Shown here: positions 26,749-36,500 of the stretch, in pieces | Numbering within the stretch: the stretch's first letter is position 1 | Layout of the letters: each line of letters begins with the position of its first letter | Assembly (NCBI RefSeq): GCF_002204795.1 | Contig: NZ_NIXO01000001.1 | Location: forward strand, 62,001-126,000 | Source of the DNA: Pseudomonas sp. K2I15 | GTDB lineage: Bacteria > Pseudomonadota > Gammaproteobacteria > Pseudomonadales > Pseudomonadaceae | Direction: 5' to 3' | DNA length: 64,000 bases | Translations under genes and position numbers: made by a program | Notes under the pieces: generated by a model | Seen by the model: only the letters and a program-made list of their open reading frames with translations | Database searches by the model: none | What the model was told of the DNA's origin: nothing

Positions 26749-26785
26749 TCGAAACGAAACTTATCATCACCATGTCGAAACGAAA
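26749..26785 (+). promoter_or_regulatory. Direct-repeat operator overlapping the regulator start codon
   Basis: TCGAAACGAAA occurs at 26749-26759 and again at 26775-26785, 26 bases start to start; the second copy begins at the last codon positions of the start region of the DeoR-family gene. TTTCGAAA-type motifs are typical DeoR-family operators, so autoregulation is likely. A related palindrome CGTTTCGAAACG lies inside the gene at 26862-26873. Confidence 0.6.
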
Positions 26786-27539
26786 TACACCCCAACGTCG
26801 CCACAACATCCTTGCCATGCTCACCGAGCAGGGTGAAGTCAGTGTGGACGAACTGGCCAAGCGTTTCGAAACGTCGGAAGTGACCATCCGCAAGGACCTG
26901 GCAGCCCTCGAAAGTAACGGCCTGTTGCTGCGTCGCTACGGTGGCGCCATCACTATGCCTCAGGAACTGGTCGGCGACCCGGCCCAGCCCATCTCGGCCT
27001 ACAAGCGCGCCATTGCCCGTGCGGCCGTCAGGCGTTTGCGTGAACACGCCCGCATCATTATCGACAGCGGCAGCACCACCGCCGCCATGATCCCCGAACT
27101 GGGCCACCAGCCCGGCCTGGTGGTGATGACCAACTCCCTGCACGTGGCCAGCGCCTTGAGCGACCTGGAGCACGAGCCGGTGCTGTTGATGACCGGCGGC
27201 ACCTGGGACCCGCATTCGGACTCGTTCCAGGGCCAGGTCGCCGAGCAAGTGCTGCGTTCCTACGATTTCGACCAACTCTTCATTGGTGCCGATGGCATCG
27301 ACCTGGAGCGCGGCACCACCACCTTCAACGAATTGCTGGGCTTGAGCCGCGTCATGGCCGAGGTCGCCCGCGAAGTGGTGGTGATGGTTGAGTCCGACAA
27401 GATTGGCCGCAAGATCCCCAACCTGGAACTGCCTTGGAGCAGCGTCCATACCCTTATTACCGATGATCGCCTGCCGCTTGAGGCCCGCGACCAGATTCAA
27501 GCCCGCGGCATCACGCTGATTTGCGCGGCAGTCATCTAG
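26772..27539 (+). CDS. DeoR-family transcriptional regulator beside glmS
   Basis: A 255-residue regulator. N-terminal winged helix-turn-helix: [24 protein letters not shown] and [15 protein letters not shown]-terminal sugar-phosphate sensor domain with DSGSTTAAM and a late KIGRK segment. The ATG at 26772 yields [10 protein letters not shown]; an upstream in-frame start at 26733 would place the coding sequence over a likely operator. It lies between glmU and glmS (10 bases before glmS), so it probably senses an amino-sugar phosphate and controls glmS; the name glmR is used for such genes elsewhere but is not proven here. Confidence 0.93.
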   Translation: MSKRNTPQRRHNILAMLTEQGEVSVDELAKRFETSEVTIRKDLAALESNGLLLRRYGGAITMPQELVGDPAQPISAYKRAIARAAVRRLREHARIIIDSGSTTAAMIPELGHQPGLVVMTNSLHVASALSDLEHEPVLLMTGGTWDPHSDSFQGQVAEQVLRSYDFDQLFIGADGIDLERGTTTFNELLGLSRVMAEVAREVVVMVESDKIGRKIPNLELPWSSVHTLITDDRLPLEARDQIQARGITLICAAVI

Positions 27540-27549
27540 GAGAGAAACC

Positions 27550-29382
27550 ATGTGTGGAATTGTTGGCGCAGTCGCTGAACGAAACGTCACCGCCATTTTG
27601 CTCGAAGGCCTCAAACGCCTGGAATACCGCGGTTACGACAGCGCCGGTGTGGCGCTCTTCACCAACGCCGGCAAGCTTGAGCGCATGCGTCGCCCGGGCA
27701 AAGTCAGCGAGCTGGAGCAAGCGCTGGCCGGTGAGCCGCTGATTGGCCGCCTGGGTATCGCCCACACCCGTTGGGCTACCCACGGCGCACCGTGCGAACG
27801 CAACGCTCACCCGCACTTCTCCGGTGACCTGGCGGTTGTCCACAACGGCATCATCGAAAACCACGAAGTGCTGCGTGAACAACTCAAAGGCCTGGGTTAT
27901 GTCTTCACTTCGGACACCGACACCGAAGTCATCGCCCACCTGCTGAACCACAAGCTCAAGGACCTCGGCGACCTGACCAACGCTCTCAAGGCCAGCGTCA
28001 AGGAGCTGCACGGCGCCTATGGCCTGGCCGTGATCAGCGCCAGCCAGCCTGACCGCCTGGTCGCCGCCCGCAGTGGCAGCCCATTGGTGATCGGCCTGGG
28101 CCTGGGCGAGAACTTCCTCGCCTCCGACCAACTGGCCCTGCGCCAGGTCACTGACCGCTTCATGTACCTGGAAGAGGGTGATATTGCCGAGATCCGTCGC
28201 GAAAGCGTGTCGATCTGGGACGTTAACGGTAAGTCCGTAGAGCGTGAAGCCGTGCAGTACCGCGACGGTGCCGAAGCCGCCGACAAGGGCGAGTTCCGCC
28301 ACTTCATGCTCAAGGAAATCCACGAGCAGCCGGCCGTGGTGCAACGCACCCTGGAAGGTCGCCTGAGCCAGAACCAGGTATTGGTGCAAGCCTTCGGCCC
28401 GCAAGCCGCCGAGCTGTTTGCCAAAGTGCGCAACGTACAAATCGTCGCCTGCGGCACCAGCTACCACGCCGGTATGGTTGCCCGTTACTGGTTGGAAGAA
28501 CTGGCCGGCATCCCATGCCAGGTTGAAGTCGCCAGCGAATTCCGCTACCGCAAGGTGGTGGTGCAGCCCAACACCCTGTTCGTCACCATCTCCCAGTCTG
28601 GCGAAACCGCCGACACCCTGGCCGCCCTGCGCAACGCCAAGGAACTGGGGTTCCTGGGTAGCCTGGCGATCTGCAACGTGGGCATCAGCTCCCTGGTGCG
28701 CGAGTCCGACCTGACCCTGCTGACCCAGGCCGGTCGCGAAATCGGCGTGGCGTCCACCAAGGCCTTCACCACCCAGTTGGTCGGCCTATTGTTGCTGACC
28801 CTGTCCCTGGGCCAGGTTCGCGGCACGCTGGAAGACGGCGTCGAAGCCAAGCTGGTGGAAGAACTGCGCCGACTGCCGGCCCGCCTCGGCGAAGCACTGG
28901 CTATGGACAGCACCGTGGAAAAAGTCGCCGAACTGTTCGCCGACAAGCACCACACCCTGTTCCTTGGCCGTGGCGCGCAATACCCGGTGGCGATGGAAGG
29001 CTCGCTCAAGCTCAAGGAAATTTCCTATATCCACGCCGAAGCCTACCCGGCCGGTGAGCTCAAGCACGGTCCGTTGGCCCTGGTAGATGACGACATGCCA
29101 GTCGTTACCGTGGCGCCGAACAACGAACTGCTGGAGAAGCTCAAGTCCAACCTGCAGGAAGTGCGGGCCCGGGGCGGCCAACTGATCGTGTTCGCCGACG
29201 AAAAGGCCGGCATGACCAATGGCGAAGGCACCCACGTCATCAACATGCCGCACATCCACGACACCTTGTCGCCGATCCTCTACACCATCCCGCTGCAACT
29301 GCTGTCGTACTACGTTGCCGTGCTCAAGGGCACTGACGTTGACCAGCCACGTAACCTGGCGAAGTCGGTGACGGTGGAGTAA
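27550..29382 (+). CDS. glmS: Glutamine-fructose-6-phosphate aminotransferase
   Basis: A 610-residue enzyme producing glucosamine-6-phosphate. Cys2 (after Met removal, N-terminal MCGIVGAV) is the glutaminase nucleophile; two SIS isomerase domains follow (CGTSYHAGM and SQSGETADT; later [27 protein letters not shown]); the C-terminus LAKSVTVE is the conserved end. Its last codons form the Tn7 target. Start follows AGGAGAG. Confidence 0.99.
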   Translation: MCGIVGAVAERNVTAILLEGLKRLEYRGYDSAGVALFTNAGKLERMRRPGKVSELEQALAGEPLIGRLGIAHTRWATHGAPCERNAHPHFSGDLAVVHNGIIENHEVLREQLKGLGYVFTSDTDTEVIAHLLNHKLKDLGDLTNALKASVKELHGAYGLAVISASQPDRLVAARSGSPLVIGLGLGENFLASDQLALRQVTDRFMYLEEGDIAEIRRESVSIWDVNGKSVEREAVQYRDGAEAADKGEFRHFMLKEIHEQPAVVQRTLEGRLSQNQVLVQAFGPQAAELFAKVRNVQIVACGTSYHAGMVARYWLEELAGIPCQVEVASEFRYRKVVVQPNTLFVTISQSGETADTLAALRNAKELGFLGSLAICNVGISSLVRESDLTLLTQAGREIGVASTKAFTTQLVGLLLLTLSLGQVRGTLEDGVEAKLVEELRRLPARLGEALAMDSTVEKVAELFADKHHTLFLGRGAQYPVAMEGSLKLKEISYIHAEAYPAGELKHGPLALVDDDMPVVTVAPNNELLEKLKSNLQEVRARGGQLIVFADEKAGMTNGEGTHVINMPHIHDTLSPILYTIPLQLLSYYVAVLKGTDVDQPRNLAKSVTVE

Positions 29383-29407
29383 GCCTCACCGGTACTAACA
29401 AAACCCC
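29345..29407 (+). other. attTn7: Chromosomal attTn7 site, unoccupied
   Basis: The last about 36 bases of glmS form the known TnsD-binding target of Tn7, and insertion normally occurs about 25 bases beyond the stop, here about 29407. No transposon end is present, and the insertion point would fall within the glmS terminator stem. Confidence 0.8.
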
Positions 29408-29431
29408 CGATATTCGGGGGTTTTGCTTTTT
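29400..29431 (+). terminator. Terminator after glmS
   Basis: Stem CCCCCGA TAT TCGGGGG (29404-29420) flanked by AAAA and TTTT, 18 bases after glmS. Confidence 0.93.
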
Positions 29432-29543
29432 CAGCCTACCGGGCATCGGGTCTTGCCGTTTCTGTGGACTAATTCCGGGAGTATTCCCCCGCTTTCCCCC
29501 TAGAATGTGCCCTGTGGATAACTAGCCAGGGAATGCCGTCACC

Positions 29544-30125
29544 ATGAACATAGAACTGCTGATCGCCGGTATCGTGGTGCTGATTATTGTGGTCGGCCTG
29601 TTCGGCTGGCTGGTAGGCGTCTACAACGGCCTGGTGATGCGGCGCAACGATGTGGATAAAGCCTTCGCCAACATCGACGTGCTGCTCAAGCAACGGGCTG
29701 ACCAGATTCCCGACCTGATGCGCGTGGTGCAAACCGCGATGAACCATGAGAACGCGCTGTTCACCCGCCTCAGCGACGCCCGCACCGCCTACCTCAACGC
29801 CAGCAGCCTCACCGATAAGGTCGATGCCTCCAATCAGCTCAATACGGCGCTCAAGTCGGTGATTGCGGTGGCCGAGAATTATCCGACGCTGATCTCCGGG
29901 CCCAACATGGTCGAGTTGCAGCAGGCGATCTCGGCGGTGGAAGAACGCATCGCCGACCGCCGCGAGTTCTTCAACGAGTCGGTCAACCTCTACAACATTG
30001 CCATCGCGATTTTCCCTGATCTGTTCTTCGCAAAGATGCTCGGTTACCAGCGCATCCCGTTGCTGGCCATCAGCGCCGAAGAAACCCGCTACGAGGGCGT
30101 GAAGCTTGAGGTGCCGGGGGCATGA
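29544..30125 (+). CDS. LemA-family protein
   Basis: A 193-residue protein with one N-terminal TM helix (about 4-26) then a helical bundle. The family core YNGLVMRRNDVDKAFANIDVLLKQRADQIP and the later EERIADRREFFNESVNLYN are clear. LemA proteins are membrane-anchored, of poorly known role. The stop overlaps the next start (ATGA), so it is coupled to the GIDE-like gene. Perfect DnaA boxes lie just upstream (29513) and inside (29651). Confidence 0.93.
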   Translation: MNIELLIAGIVVLIIVVGLFGWLVGVYNGLVMRRNDVDKAFANIDVLLKQRADQIPDLMRVVQTAMNHENALFTRLSDARTAYLNASSLTDKVDASNQLNTALKSVIAVAENYPTLISGPNMVELQQAISAVEERIADRREFFNESVNLYNIAIAIFPDLFFAKMLGYQRIPLLAISAEETRYEGVKLEVPGA

Positions 30126-31288
30126 AAACCACTCAGGCAGGCGTTGTCGCGAAAAAGCCGGCGTGGAAAACCCTGGTGGCACTGGTCTTTCTCGCCGGCT
30201 TTATCGGCCTGATGGTCTACGCCCCGACGATCCTGGTGGCGCTGTTTTTCCCGGTATGCATTTTGATCGGCCTGCTGGCCAGCTTCGGCCCCAACTTCTA
30301 TCGCACCGAACAGCGTCTGGCCACCAGCCAGATGCGCTCCTTGGCCATGGGTCTGGTGGAAGTGAACGGCAAGGTGATCGTCGACAAGCCCCTGATCTCC
30401 CCGGTTGGCGGCAAGCCTTGCGCCGGCTATGTATGGATCATCGAGGAAGGCACCAAAGACAAGGACGGTGATTGGAGCTGGAGCCAGGTCTCTGCGCAGG
30501 CTCGCTGCAATGACTTCCGCCTGCAGGACGCCACCGGGGAAGTGACAGTGATTGCCGAAGGCATCGACCTGTTCGGCAAGAAGCGCCCCGACGACCACGA
30601 ATGGATCAGCAACTCCCGTCGCCAGGGCGAAATCCTCCTCACCCAGGATATGCAGGTGATGCTGATTGGCGACGCCTGCGAGCGTGAGGGCAAGACGGTA
30701 ATTGCCCAGGGCCGGCAACGTGACGCGGTGTTCGGCCTGGCCGAGACCAAGGATGTGGAAAACCGCCGGGTGCTGGCGCCGCTGTGGCGCGCGGGCGGCT
30801 TCTACGCGGTGGTGGTGGGTTTGATCGGTGTCGGCATCATGGCCATGACCCCGGAACATTTTGCGCAGCTGCATTTGCCGGGCCCCGCCACTTACCAGCA
30901 AATGGCGGCGCTGAACCCGGCCTATCGCTTTCTGGCCTGGTTGTACCGTGACAACGGCTTCGTGATTCCCTTCATGGCCGCGTTTGGCTTCTTGCTGTCG
31001 ATGTTTGTGGTGTTGCTCTCACTGCGGCTGTTGCTGCCCAAGGGCATGCGCCTGGCGGTAGGCCGTGTGCTGGGCGCCTGGATGGGCCTGGGCATGGTGA
31101 TTGGCGGCGTGGTGACCTTGCTGCTGGTGGTGGCCCAGGTGGACACGATGAAGGTGTTCCTGGTGTGGATGATGATTCTGCTGGGCACCCTGGTGTTCTC
31201 GATTTTTGAGCAACGCAAGCTGGGGGTGGCGTACAAGCATTTTACAAAAGACGCCGGCACTGCCAGTTTTGGCGACGAAGACGCCTGA
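30122..31288 (+). CDS. GIDE/BAM-domain-like membrane protein
   Basis: A 388-residue protein. Hydrophobic pairs near residues 17-58, about 220-242 and two or more later helices (about 278-300, 318-355) anchor it; the central soluble region (about 85-215) contains GKPCAGYVWIIEE and VIAEGIDLFG, resembling the GIDE (MULAN-like, without RING) domain often encoded next to LemA. I see no RING-finger cysteines, so ubiquitin-ligase labels would be misleading. It overlaps lemA by 4 bases and ends directly against convergent pbpC with no spacer. Family call is moderate. Confidence 0.7.
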   Translation: MKTTQAGVVAKKPAWKTLVALVFLAGFIGLMVYAPTILVALFFPVCILIGLLASFGPNFYRTEQRLATSQMRSLAMGLVEVNGKVIVDKPLISPVGGKPCAGYVWIIEEGTKDKDGDWSWSQVSAQARCNDFRLQDATGEVTVIAEGIDLFGKKRPDDHEWISNSRRQGEILLTQDMQVMLIGDACEREGKTVIAQGRQRDAVFGLAETKDVENRRVLAPLWRAGGFYAVVVGLIGVGIMAMTPEHFAQLHLPGPATYQQMAALNPAYRFLAWLYRDNGFVIPFMAAFGFLLSMFVVLLSLRLLLPKGMRLAVGRVLGAWMGLGMVIGGVVTLLLVVAQVDTMKVFLVWMMILLGTLVFSIFEQRKLGVAYKHFTKDAGTASFGDEDA

Positions 31289-33586
31289 TCAGGGCACAAA
31301 CTCCACCTTCAAGCCCCGGCTGGCGCTACGGCCCTGATCATCAGTGACCCGCAACCGATACTCTCCCGATTTACCCGGCCGCCAGTTCAATGTGGTTTGC
31401 GGCGGGCCCTGGCCGATCAGCGTCTGGTCGGCAAACCAATACAGCGTCAGTGCATCACTGGCCGCGTTGGCGTTCAGCGGGATGCTTTCCTGTGGCTGGG
31501 ACAGGCGCAGGTGATAGCTGACCTGGGTCAGCGGCGAGCGAATCTGCGGCGCCTCACTCTGGTCGCCAGTTCGATTGAGTTGGCAGCTTTTCAGCACATT
31601 GGGCGGCGTACGTCGTGGCAGCCCGGCGGCGCGGAACAGCCGCTGTACATCGCTGGGCCAGAATTCGAAGACTTCTTCACGGGTGTACTGCGGGTCGAAC
31701 GGCGGGCAGGCGGCCTTGCCGGTGCGGGTGTCGATCAGCACCGGGCGGTGCAGGTTGGACACGCGAATCGGTGACACGCCGGGGATGTACCAGGTCTTGC
31801 GGGTACGTGGGCACCAGCGGTTGGGCAATTCGCCGGAAGCGGCGCAAACGTCGATACGGATCAGCCCGGCGGGCGGCTTATCGGGTTTGATCACCACATT
31901 GGGCAAGGCCAGGGGCAGGGCGTCTGCGATGCGGAAGAACAGCGGTGCCGCGGTTTTCGCGCCGATAAACTCAGGGTTCGGACGACCATCGAAGTTGCCC
32001 ACCCACACCACCAGCACGTACGGGCCTACGAGGCCGGCGCTCCAGGCATCGTGAAAGCCCCATGACGTGCCGGTCTTCCAGGCCGTGCGCCAGTGGCGTC
32101 CCGGCAACCCGTCCGGGCGCGGGTTGCGCCGCAGCATGTCGCGCACCATAAAGGCGGCCTGCGGGGTGAGTAACTGCGCGCCAGTGGTTTGCGGCTGCTC
32201 CTGCAAATAGCGCAAGGGCCGTAAATGCCCGTCACCTGCCAACATCACATACAGGTGCGCCAGCTCCTCGGGCGTCATCTCGCCGCCACCAAGGGCCAGC
32301 GCCAACCCGTAATGGCTTTCGCCCCGCAGGCCCTTGATTCCGGCGCGTTGCAGCAAGCCGTAAAGTGACGGCGACCTGGTCTGACTGGCCAGCCACACCG
32401 CCGGGATATTGCGGCTGCGGATCAACGCATCGCGGGCTGTCACTGGACCGACAAAACTGCCGTCGAAATTTTCCGGCTGGAAGTAGCCGAAGTTACTCGG
32501 CATGTCCTTGAGGATGCTCATGGGGTGGATCACCCCTTGGTCCAGCGCCAGCCCATACAGGAAAGGCTTTAGGGTGGAGCCCGGCGAGCGTCGCGACAGC
32601 ACGCCGTTGACCTGGCCGTGGATGCCTGTGGATAAGTAATCTGCCGAGCCCACCAGGGCTTTTACGCTCTGGTCGCGGCTGTCGACCAGGATCGCCGTGG
32701 CGTTTTCCACACCGCTGCTGCGGCGCTCGGCGATAAAGCCGGTGATCAAGCGTTCCAGCAATTGTTGCAGCGGCAAGTTGAGGGTGCTGTTCAGCTCGTT
32801 GCCGGCTTGCGACGCCAGTAGCTGTTCGCTCAGGTGCGGCGCCAGAAACGGGATCTGCTGGCGGTTGCGGGCTTCCAGTGGCAAGTCCAGCAAACTGTCG
32901 TTACGCGGGTCCTGTGGATAAGTTTCCCGCCAGTCGGCCATCATCCGCTGCCGGGCGGTTTGCAGCGATGGCCCGAAGCGCGCCCGGCGACCGGGTTGCT
33001 GGGGAATGACTGCCAGTGCCAGAGCTTCAGACAACGACAATTGCGCCGCTGACTTGCCGAAATAAATCCGGCTGGCCGCCTCGGCACCTTCGATATTGCC
33101 GCCCATGGGCGCCAGGTTGAGGTGGGCCTCCAGGATGTCGTGCTTGCTGTAACGCGCCTCGAGCCACAACGCCAGGGCCATCTGCTCCAGCTTGCCGGGT
33201 ACCTGGCGGGTGTTGAGATCCCACAGGCGCCTGGCCAGCTGCATGGTCAACGTCGAACCGCCCTGGCGCTGGCCGCCGCTGTAGGTGGCCATGGCCGCCC
33301 GCAGCAACGCCGGAGGATTGACCCCCGGATGCCAGTAGAAATTGCGGTCTTCCTTGAGCAGCAGCGCTTCCACCAGGGACGGAGAAATCCGCTCCAGTGG
33401 CAGCCACAGGCGATATTGCCCGTCAGCCGCCAGGGTCATGCGCAGCAGCGAGCCGTCGTCGGCCAGCACCACCCGTGAGGAGGTGGCTGCCTGTTCCAGC
33501 GGTGCATGGGGCCACAACCGCAGCCCCGCCAGAATCAGCGCCGCTGCCAGCAGCGGCGTCAGGCGTTTAAGGCTTGGTAATTTCAA
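31289..33586 (-). CDS. pbpC: Penicillin-binding protein 1C
   Basis: A 765-residue bifunctional peptidoglycan synthase. N-terminal TM at about 8-25; glycosyltransferase 51 motifs LKEDRNFYWHPGVNP and RQGGSTLTMQLAR; transpeptidase motifs SPGSTLK (SxxK) and KTGTSWGFHDAW; C-terminal about 90 residues are an Ig-like BiPBP_C domain. It starts inside the end of the macroglobulin gene (20-base overlap), the usual pairing in which the macroglobulin is thought to guard against proteases while PbpC mends the wall. Confidence 0.97.
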   Translation of the reverse strand: MKLPSLKRLTPLLAAALILAGLRLWPHAPLEQAATSSRVVLADDGSLLRMTLAADGQYRLWLPLERISPSLVEALLLKEDRNFYWHPGVNPPALLRAAMATYSGGQRQGGSTLTMQLARRLWDLNTRQVPGKLEQMALALWLEARYSKHDILEAHLNLAPMGGNIEGAEAASRIYFGKSAAQLSLSEALALAVIPQQPGRRARFGPSLQTARQRMMADWRETYPQDPRNDSLLDLPLEARNRQQIPFLAPHLSEQLLASQAGNELNSTLNLPLQQLLERLITGFIAERRSSGVENATAILVDSRDQSVKALVGSADYLSTGIHGQVNGVLSRRSPGSTLKPFLYGLALDQGVIHPMSILKDMPSNFGYFQPENFDGSFVGPVTARDALIRSRNIPAVWLASQTRSPSLYGLLQRAGIKGLRGESHYGLALALGGGEMTPEELAHLYVMLAGDGHLRPLRYLQEQPQTTGAQLLTPQAAFMVRDMLRRNPRPDGLPGRHWRTAWKTGTSWGFHDAWSAGLVGPYVLVVWVGNFDGRPNPEFIGAKTAAPLFFRIADALPLALPNVVIKPDKPPAGLIRIDVCAASGELPNRWCPRTRKTWYIPGVSPIRVSNLHRPVLIDTRTGKAACPPFDPQYTREEVFEFWPSDVQRLFRAAGLPRRTPPNVLKSCQLNRTGDQSEAPQIRSPLTQVSYHLRLSQPQESIPLNANAASDALTLYWFADQTLIGQGPPQTTLNWRPGKSGEYRLRVTDDQGRSASRGLKVEFVP

Positions 33587-36500
33587 GCTGGCCTACTTTG
33601 CCGCGTCCTTGCAGGGTGGTTTCGTACATGCCCTCGGCGTAGGCCGGTGGCGTATTGAAGGTACCGGCGTTGGTGGCGCGCACGCGGTACACGAAGGTGC
33701 CGACATCCCGCAGCGCGGTGCCGTACAACACCACTCGGTCATCACGCACGTCGACATAGTCCGGCTGCCAGTTGCTCAGGTCGGTCTCGCCGATCGGCGC
33801 TTGCCAGGCATCGGCTTCCTCGGTGTCTTCGCTGGTTTCAACGTACTCCGAATCGTCACCTTCGCTTTCCTCGCTGCTGGCCGCTTCCGGCTCTGGCGGC
33901 AAGTTATACACAGGCTCGACGCCGCCCGGCAGCAGGTCGACCACGGCCACTTGTTGCACCTGATCACGGTCGGTGGCCCGCAAGCGCAGGCGCACCAGGA
34001 ACTCGTCACCTACTGCGACCTTGCTGACTGGGTTGCCTTTGAGGTCGAGGTATTCGTGGATGATTTCCAGGCCGTTGTTGATCGGCTTCAGCGTGGTGCC
34101 CTTGTCATAGCCGGCTTCGCTCAGCATGTAGAACGCCGCCGGGCCGTCGGATTTTTCCATCTGGAGTTTTTGCGTACCGGCAGGCACCGCCGCACGTGGC
34201 GGCTGGCCGGCCATCTGCAACAACTGTTGCTGCTTGTCGCTGAGCCACGCGGTGGCCTTGAGGGTCATGTCGCTTTGGGCGCGCTGGCCATAGTTGTCCA
34301 GGGCCCGCAGCAACAGCGCTGCCGACAGCGAGTTGTAGCGTTGCTCGTTGAGGCGCTTGCCGAGTTTATCCAGCAGGCTTGCCGGCACGTCGTCGAGCAA
34401 CTCGGGGAAGTGCCGCGCGAGCAAATGCAGGTGCTCGGCGTCGTGCACCAGCGGGTCGTAATACAGGCCATCGCTGTCCCACTTATCCGACAGGGATAGC
34501 CACGGCACCTTGCGGAACAACGTATCGGCTTGGCGATCCTGCTTGAGCAACTTGTAGCTGGCGGCCAGGTACGCTGCGCCAATGTCGTTCTGCCAGGTGT
34601 CCTTGAAGTAGCTCTCGTAGCGCTCGCGGATATCGCTCAAGGCGCCGCTCACCAGAATCCCCTGACGGCTCAACAGGTAACTGGCGTAGGCGCGGTTGCG
34701 CAATTCCGACAGGCCTTCACTTGGGCCGTTGGCCAGGTCGGTGAGGTAAGCGTTGGAGCGTTGCAGCAGGTCTTCCGGTACCGGCAGCCCGCGCTCCTTG
34801 GCTTCGATCAGGAAGTCGGTGGCGTACAGGCTGGCGTACGGCGCCACGTCCGGGTTGGCCGCCCACAAACCGAAACCACCGGCCTGGTTCTGCCGCTGAC
34901 GCAGCATGCGCACCGCGCCGCTGAAGGCTTGCTCGGCCTCGGGCGCGTTACCGCCCCAGATCAACGCCGGCATGGCCTTGGACACCAATTGCTCGGTGCA
35001 CGCGTAGCCGTAGTCATCCAGGTAATGCTTGAGGCCGTTAGCCCATACCAGTGGCGAAGCGGCGACACCCAATTGCACATCGCGCAACTGGCCGAACAGC
35101 TCGCGGGTCGGTTTCAATTCTTTGCTGGCGCTGTCGAAACGGCCCAGGCTCAGGGCGACCCGATGCTCGCTCAATGGCCGGATCGACGTGGTTTCCGCCA
35201 CCTGGATACGCTTGCCATCCGGCAGAACCGCGACGAAGCGCAAGTCGGCCGAACCGAGGTTTTCCCCGACCTTGATCTTGAACTCGGCGACGCCTTCCTT
35301 ACGCGGTTGCAGCGCCAGGGTGCTGGCCTTGTCGCCTTGCACCTGCAGGCCGTCGCTGGTCTGCACTTCAAACTTCACGTCCGCCGCGGCTTCCAGGTTG
35401 CTGAACACCCCGGCGCTGACGCTGAACACATCGCCCGGCGCGACAAAGGCCGGCACGTTCGGGGTGATCACCAGCGGCCCGCGCACTTCGGTGTTGGCCT
35501 CGCTGACACCCACGCTGTCGCTGTCCACGGCCACCGCAAACAGGTGCAGTTTACCGTTGAAGCTGTCCGGAACCTGATAATGCAGCACGGTTTCACCGGC
35601 CGGCAAATCGACCAAGCCCGACCACCAGGCCACTGGCGGCTGATGTTTACGCTTGAACGGGTTGAGGTGGTTGGCCAGGGCGCCTTCGGTATCACCACCG
35701 GGCGCTGCCCCACTGAGCAGGCGGCTGAATTCCGGCAGGATCAGGTCAAGGATCTGACTGGTGCCAACCTCCAGCGCACGCTTCTGGAAGAAGAAGCCCA
35801 GCGGGTCTGGCGTCTGGTAGCGCGCCACTTGCAGGATGCCTTCGTCCACCGCGTAGACCACTGCGCGGCCAGGGCGGTCGGCGTTGACCTTGATGTCCAG
35901 GGTCTGCCCCGGCTCGATCTTCGCCGGGCCTTCGACTTTCAGCGCCATGCGCCGCGCATCCAGGTTGATGCTGAACGGCACCACGCCGTAGGACAGCGGG
36001 CTCATGTACACCTCAGGCGAACCGATGTCCCGCACAAACTGCACGTTGATGTAGGCATTGCCCTCAAGCCCCGCAGGAACGCGGATATGTTGCACGCTGT
36101 TGGTGCTGTCGGCCTTGAACCACTGCTGGGTGTAGACCTTGTCCCGCTCGATGGTGATCAACCCGGCGCCGGTGTACGGCGCGCGAATGCTGATGGCGAT
36201 CTCATCACCGGTGGCGTAGCTGCGTTTATCCAGGCGCAGTTGCAACTCGGCGTTGCGCTCGAGGGAGCGCGAAGTGTTGCCCCGGCCTGCGACGCTGTAG
36301 TCGATCTGGTTCAGCAGGTTGCCGTTGGCGTCCTTGAGTTGCAGGGTAAAATCGCCCGGTGCGCCGGTGTTCAGGGTTTGTTTGGCGCCGTCCTTGGTCA
36401 TCACCACCGGTGAGGCCGGTTGGCTGATGTTCTTGATCCGCGACTCGTATTTGTAGGTGCCGTTGGATTGCTTCACCAGCACCGAGACGTAGCGGTGCTC

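Noticed and set aside
26862..26873. Palindrome CGTTTCGAAACG inside the DeoR-family gene as third operator
   Set aside because: It encodes ordinary helix-turn-helix residues (RFET) and lacks the full repeat; mentioned only as a related sequence.
30122..31288. E3 ubiquitin ligase annotation for the GIDE-like protein
   Set aside because: No RING-finger Cys/His set is present, so ligase activity is not supported.
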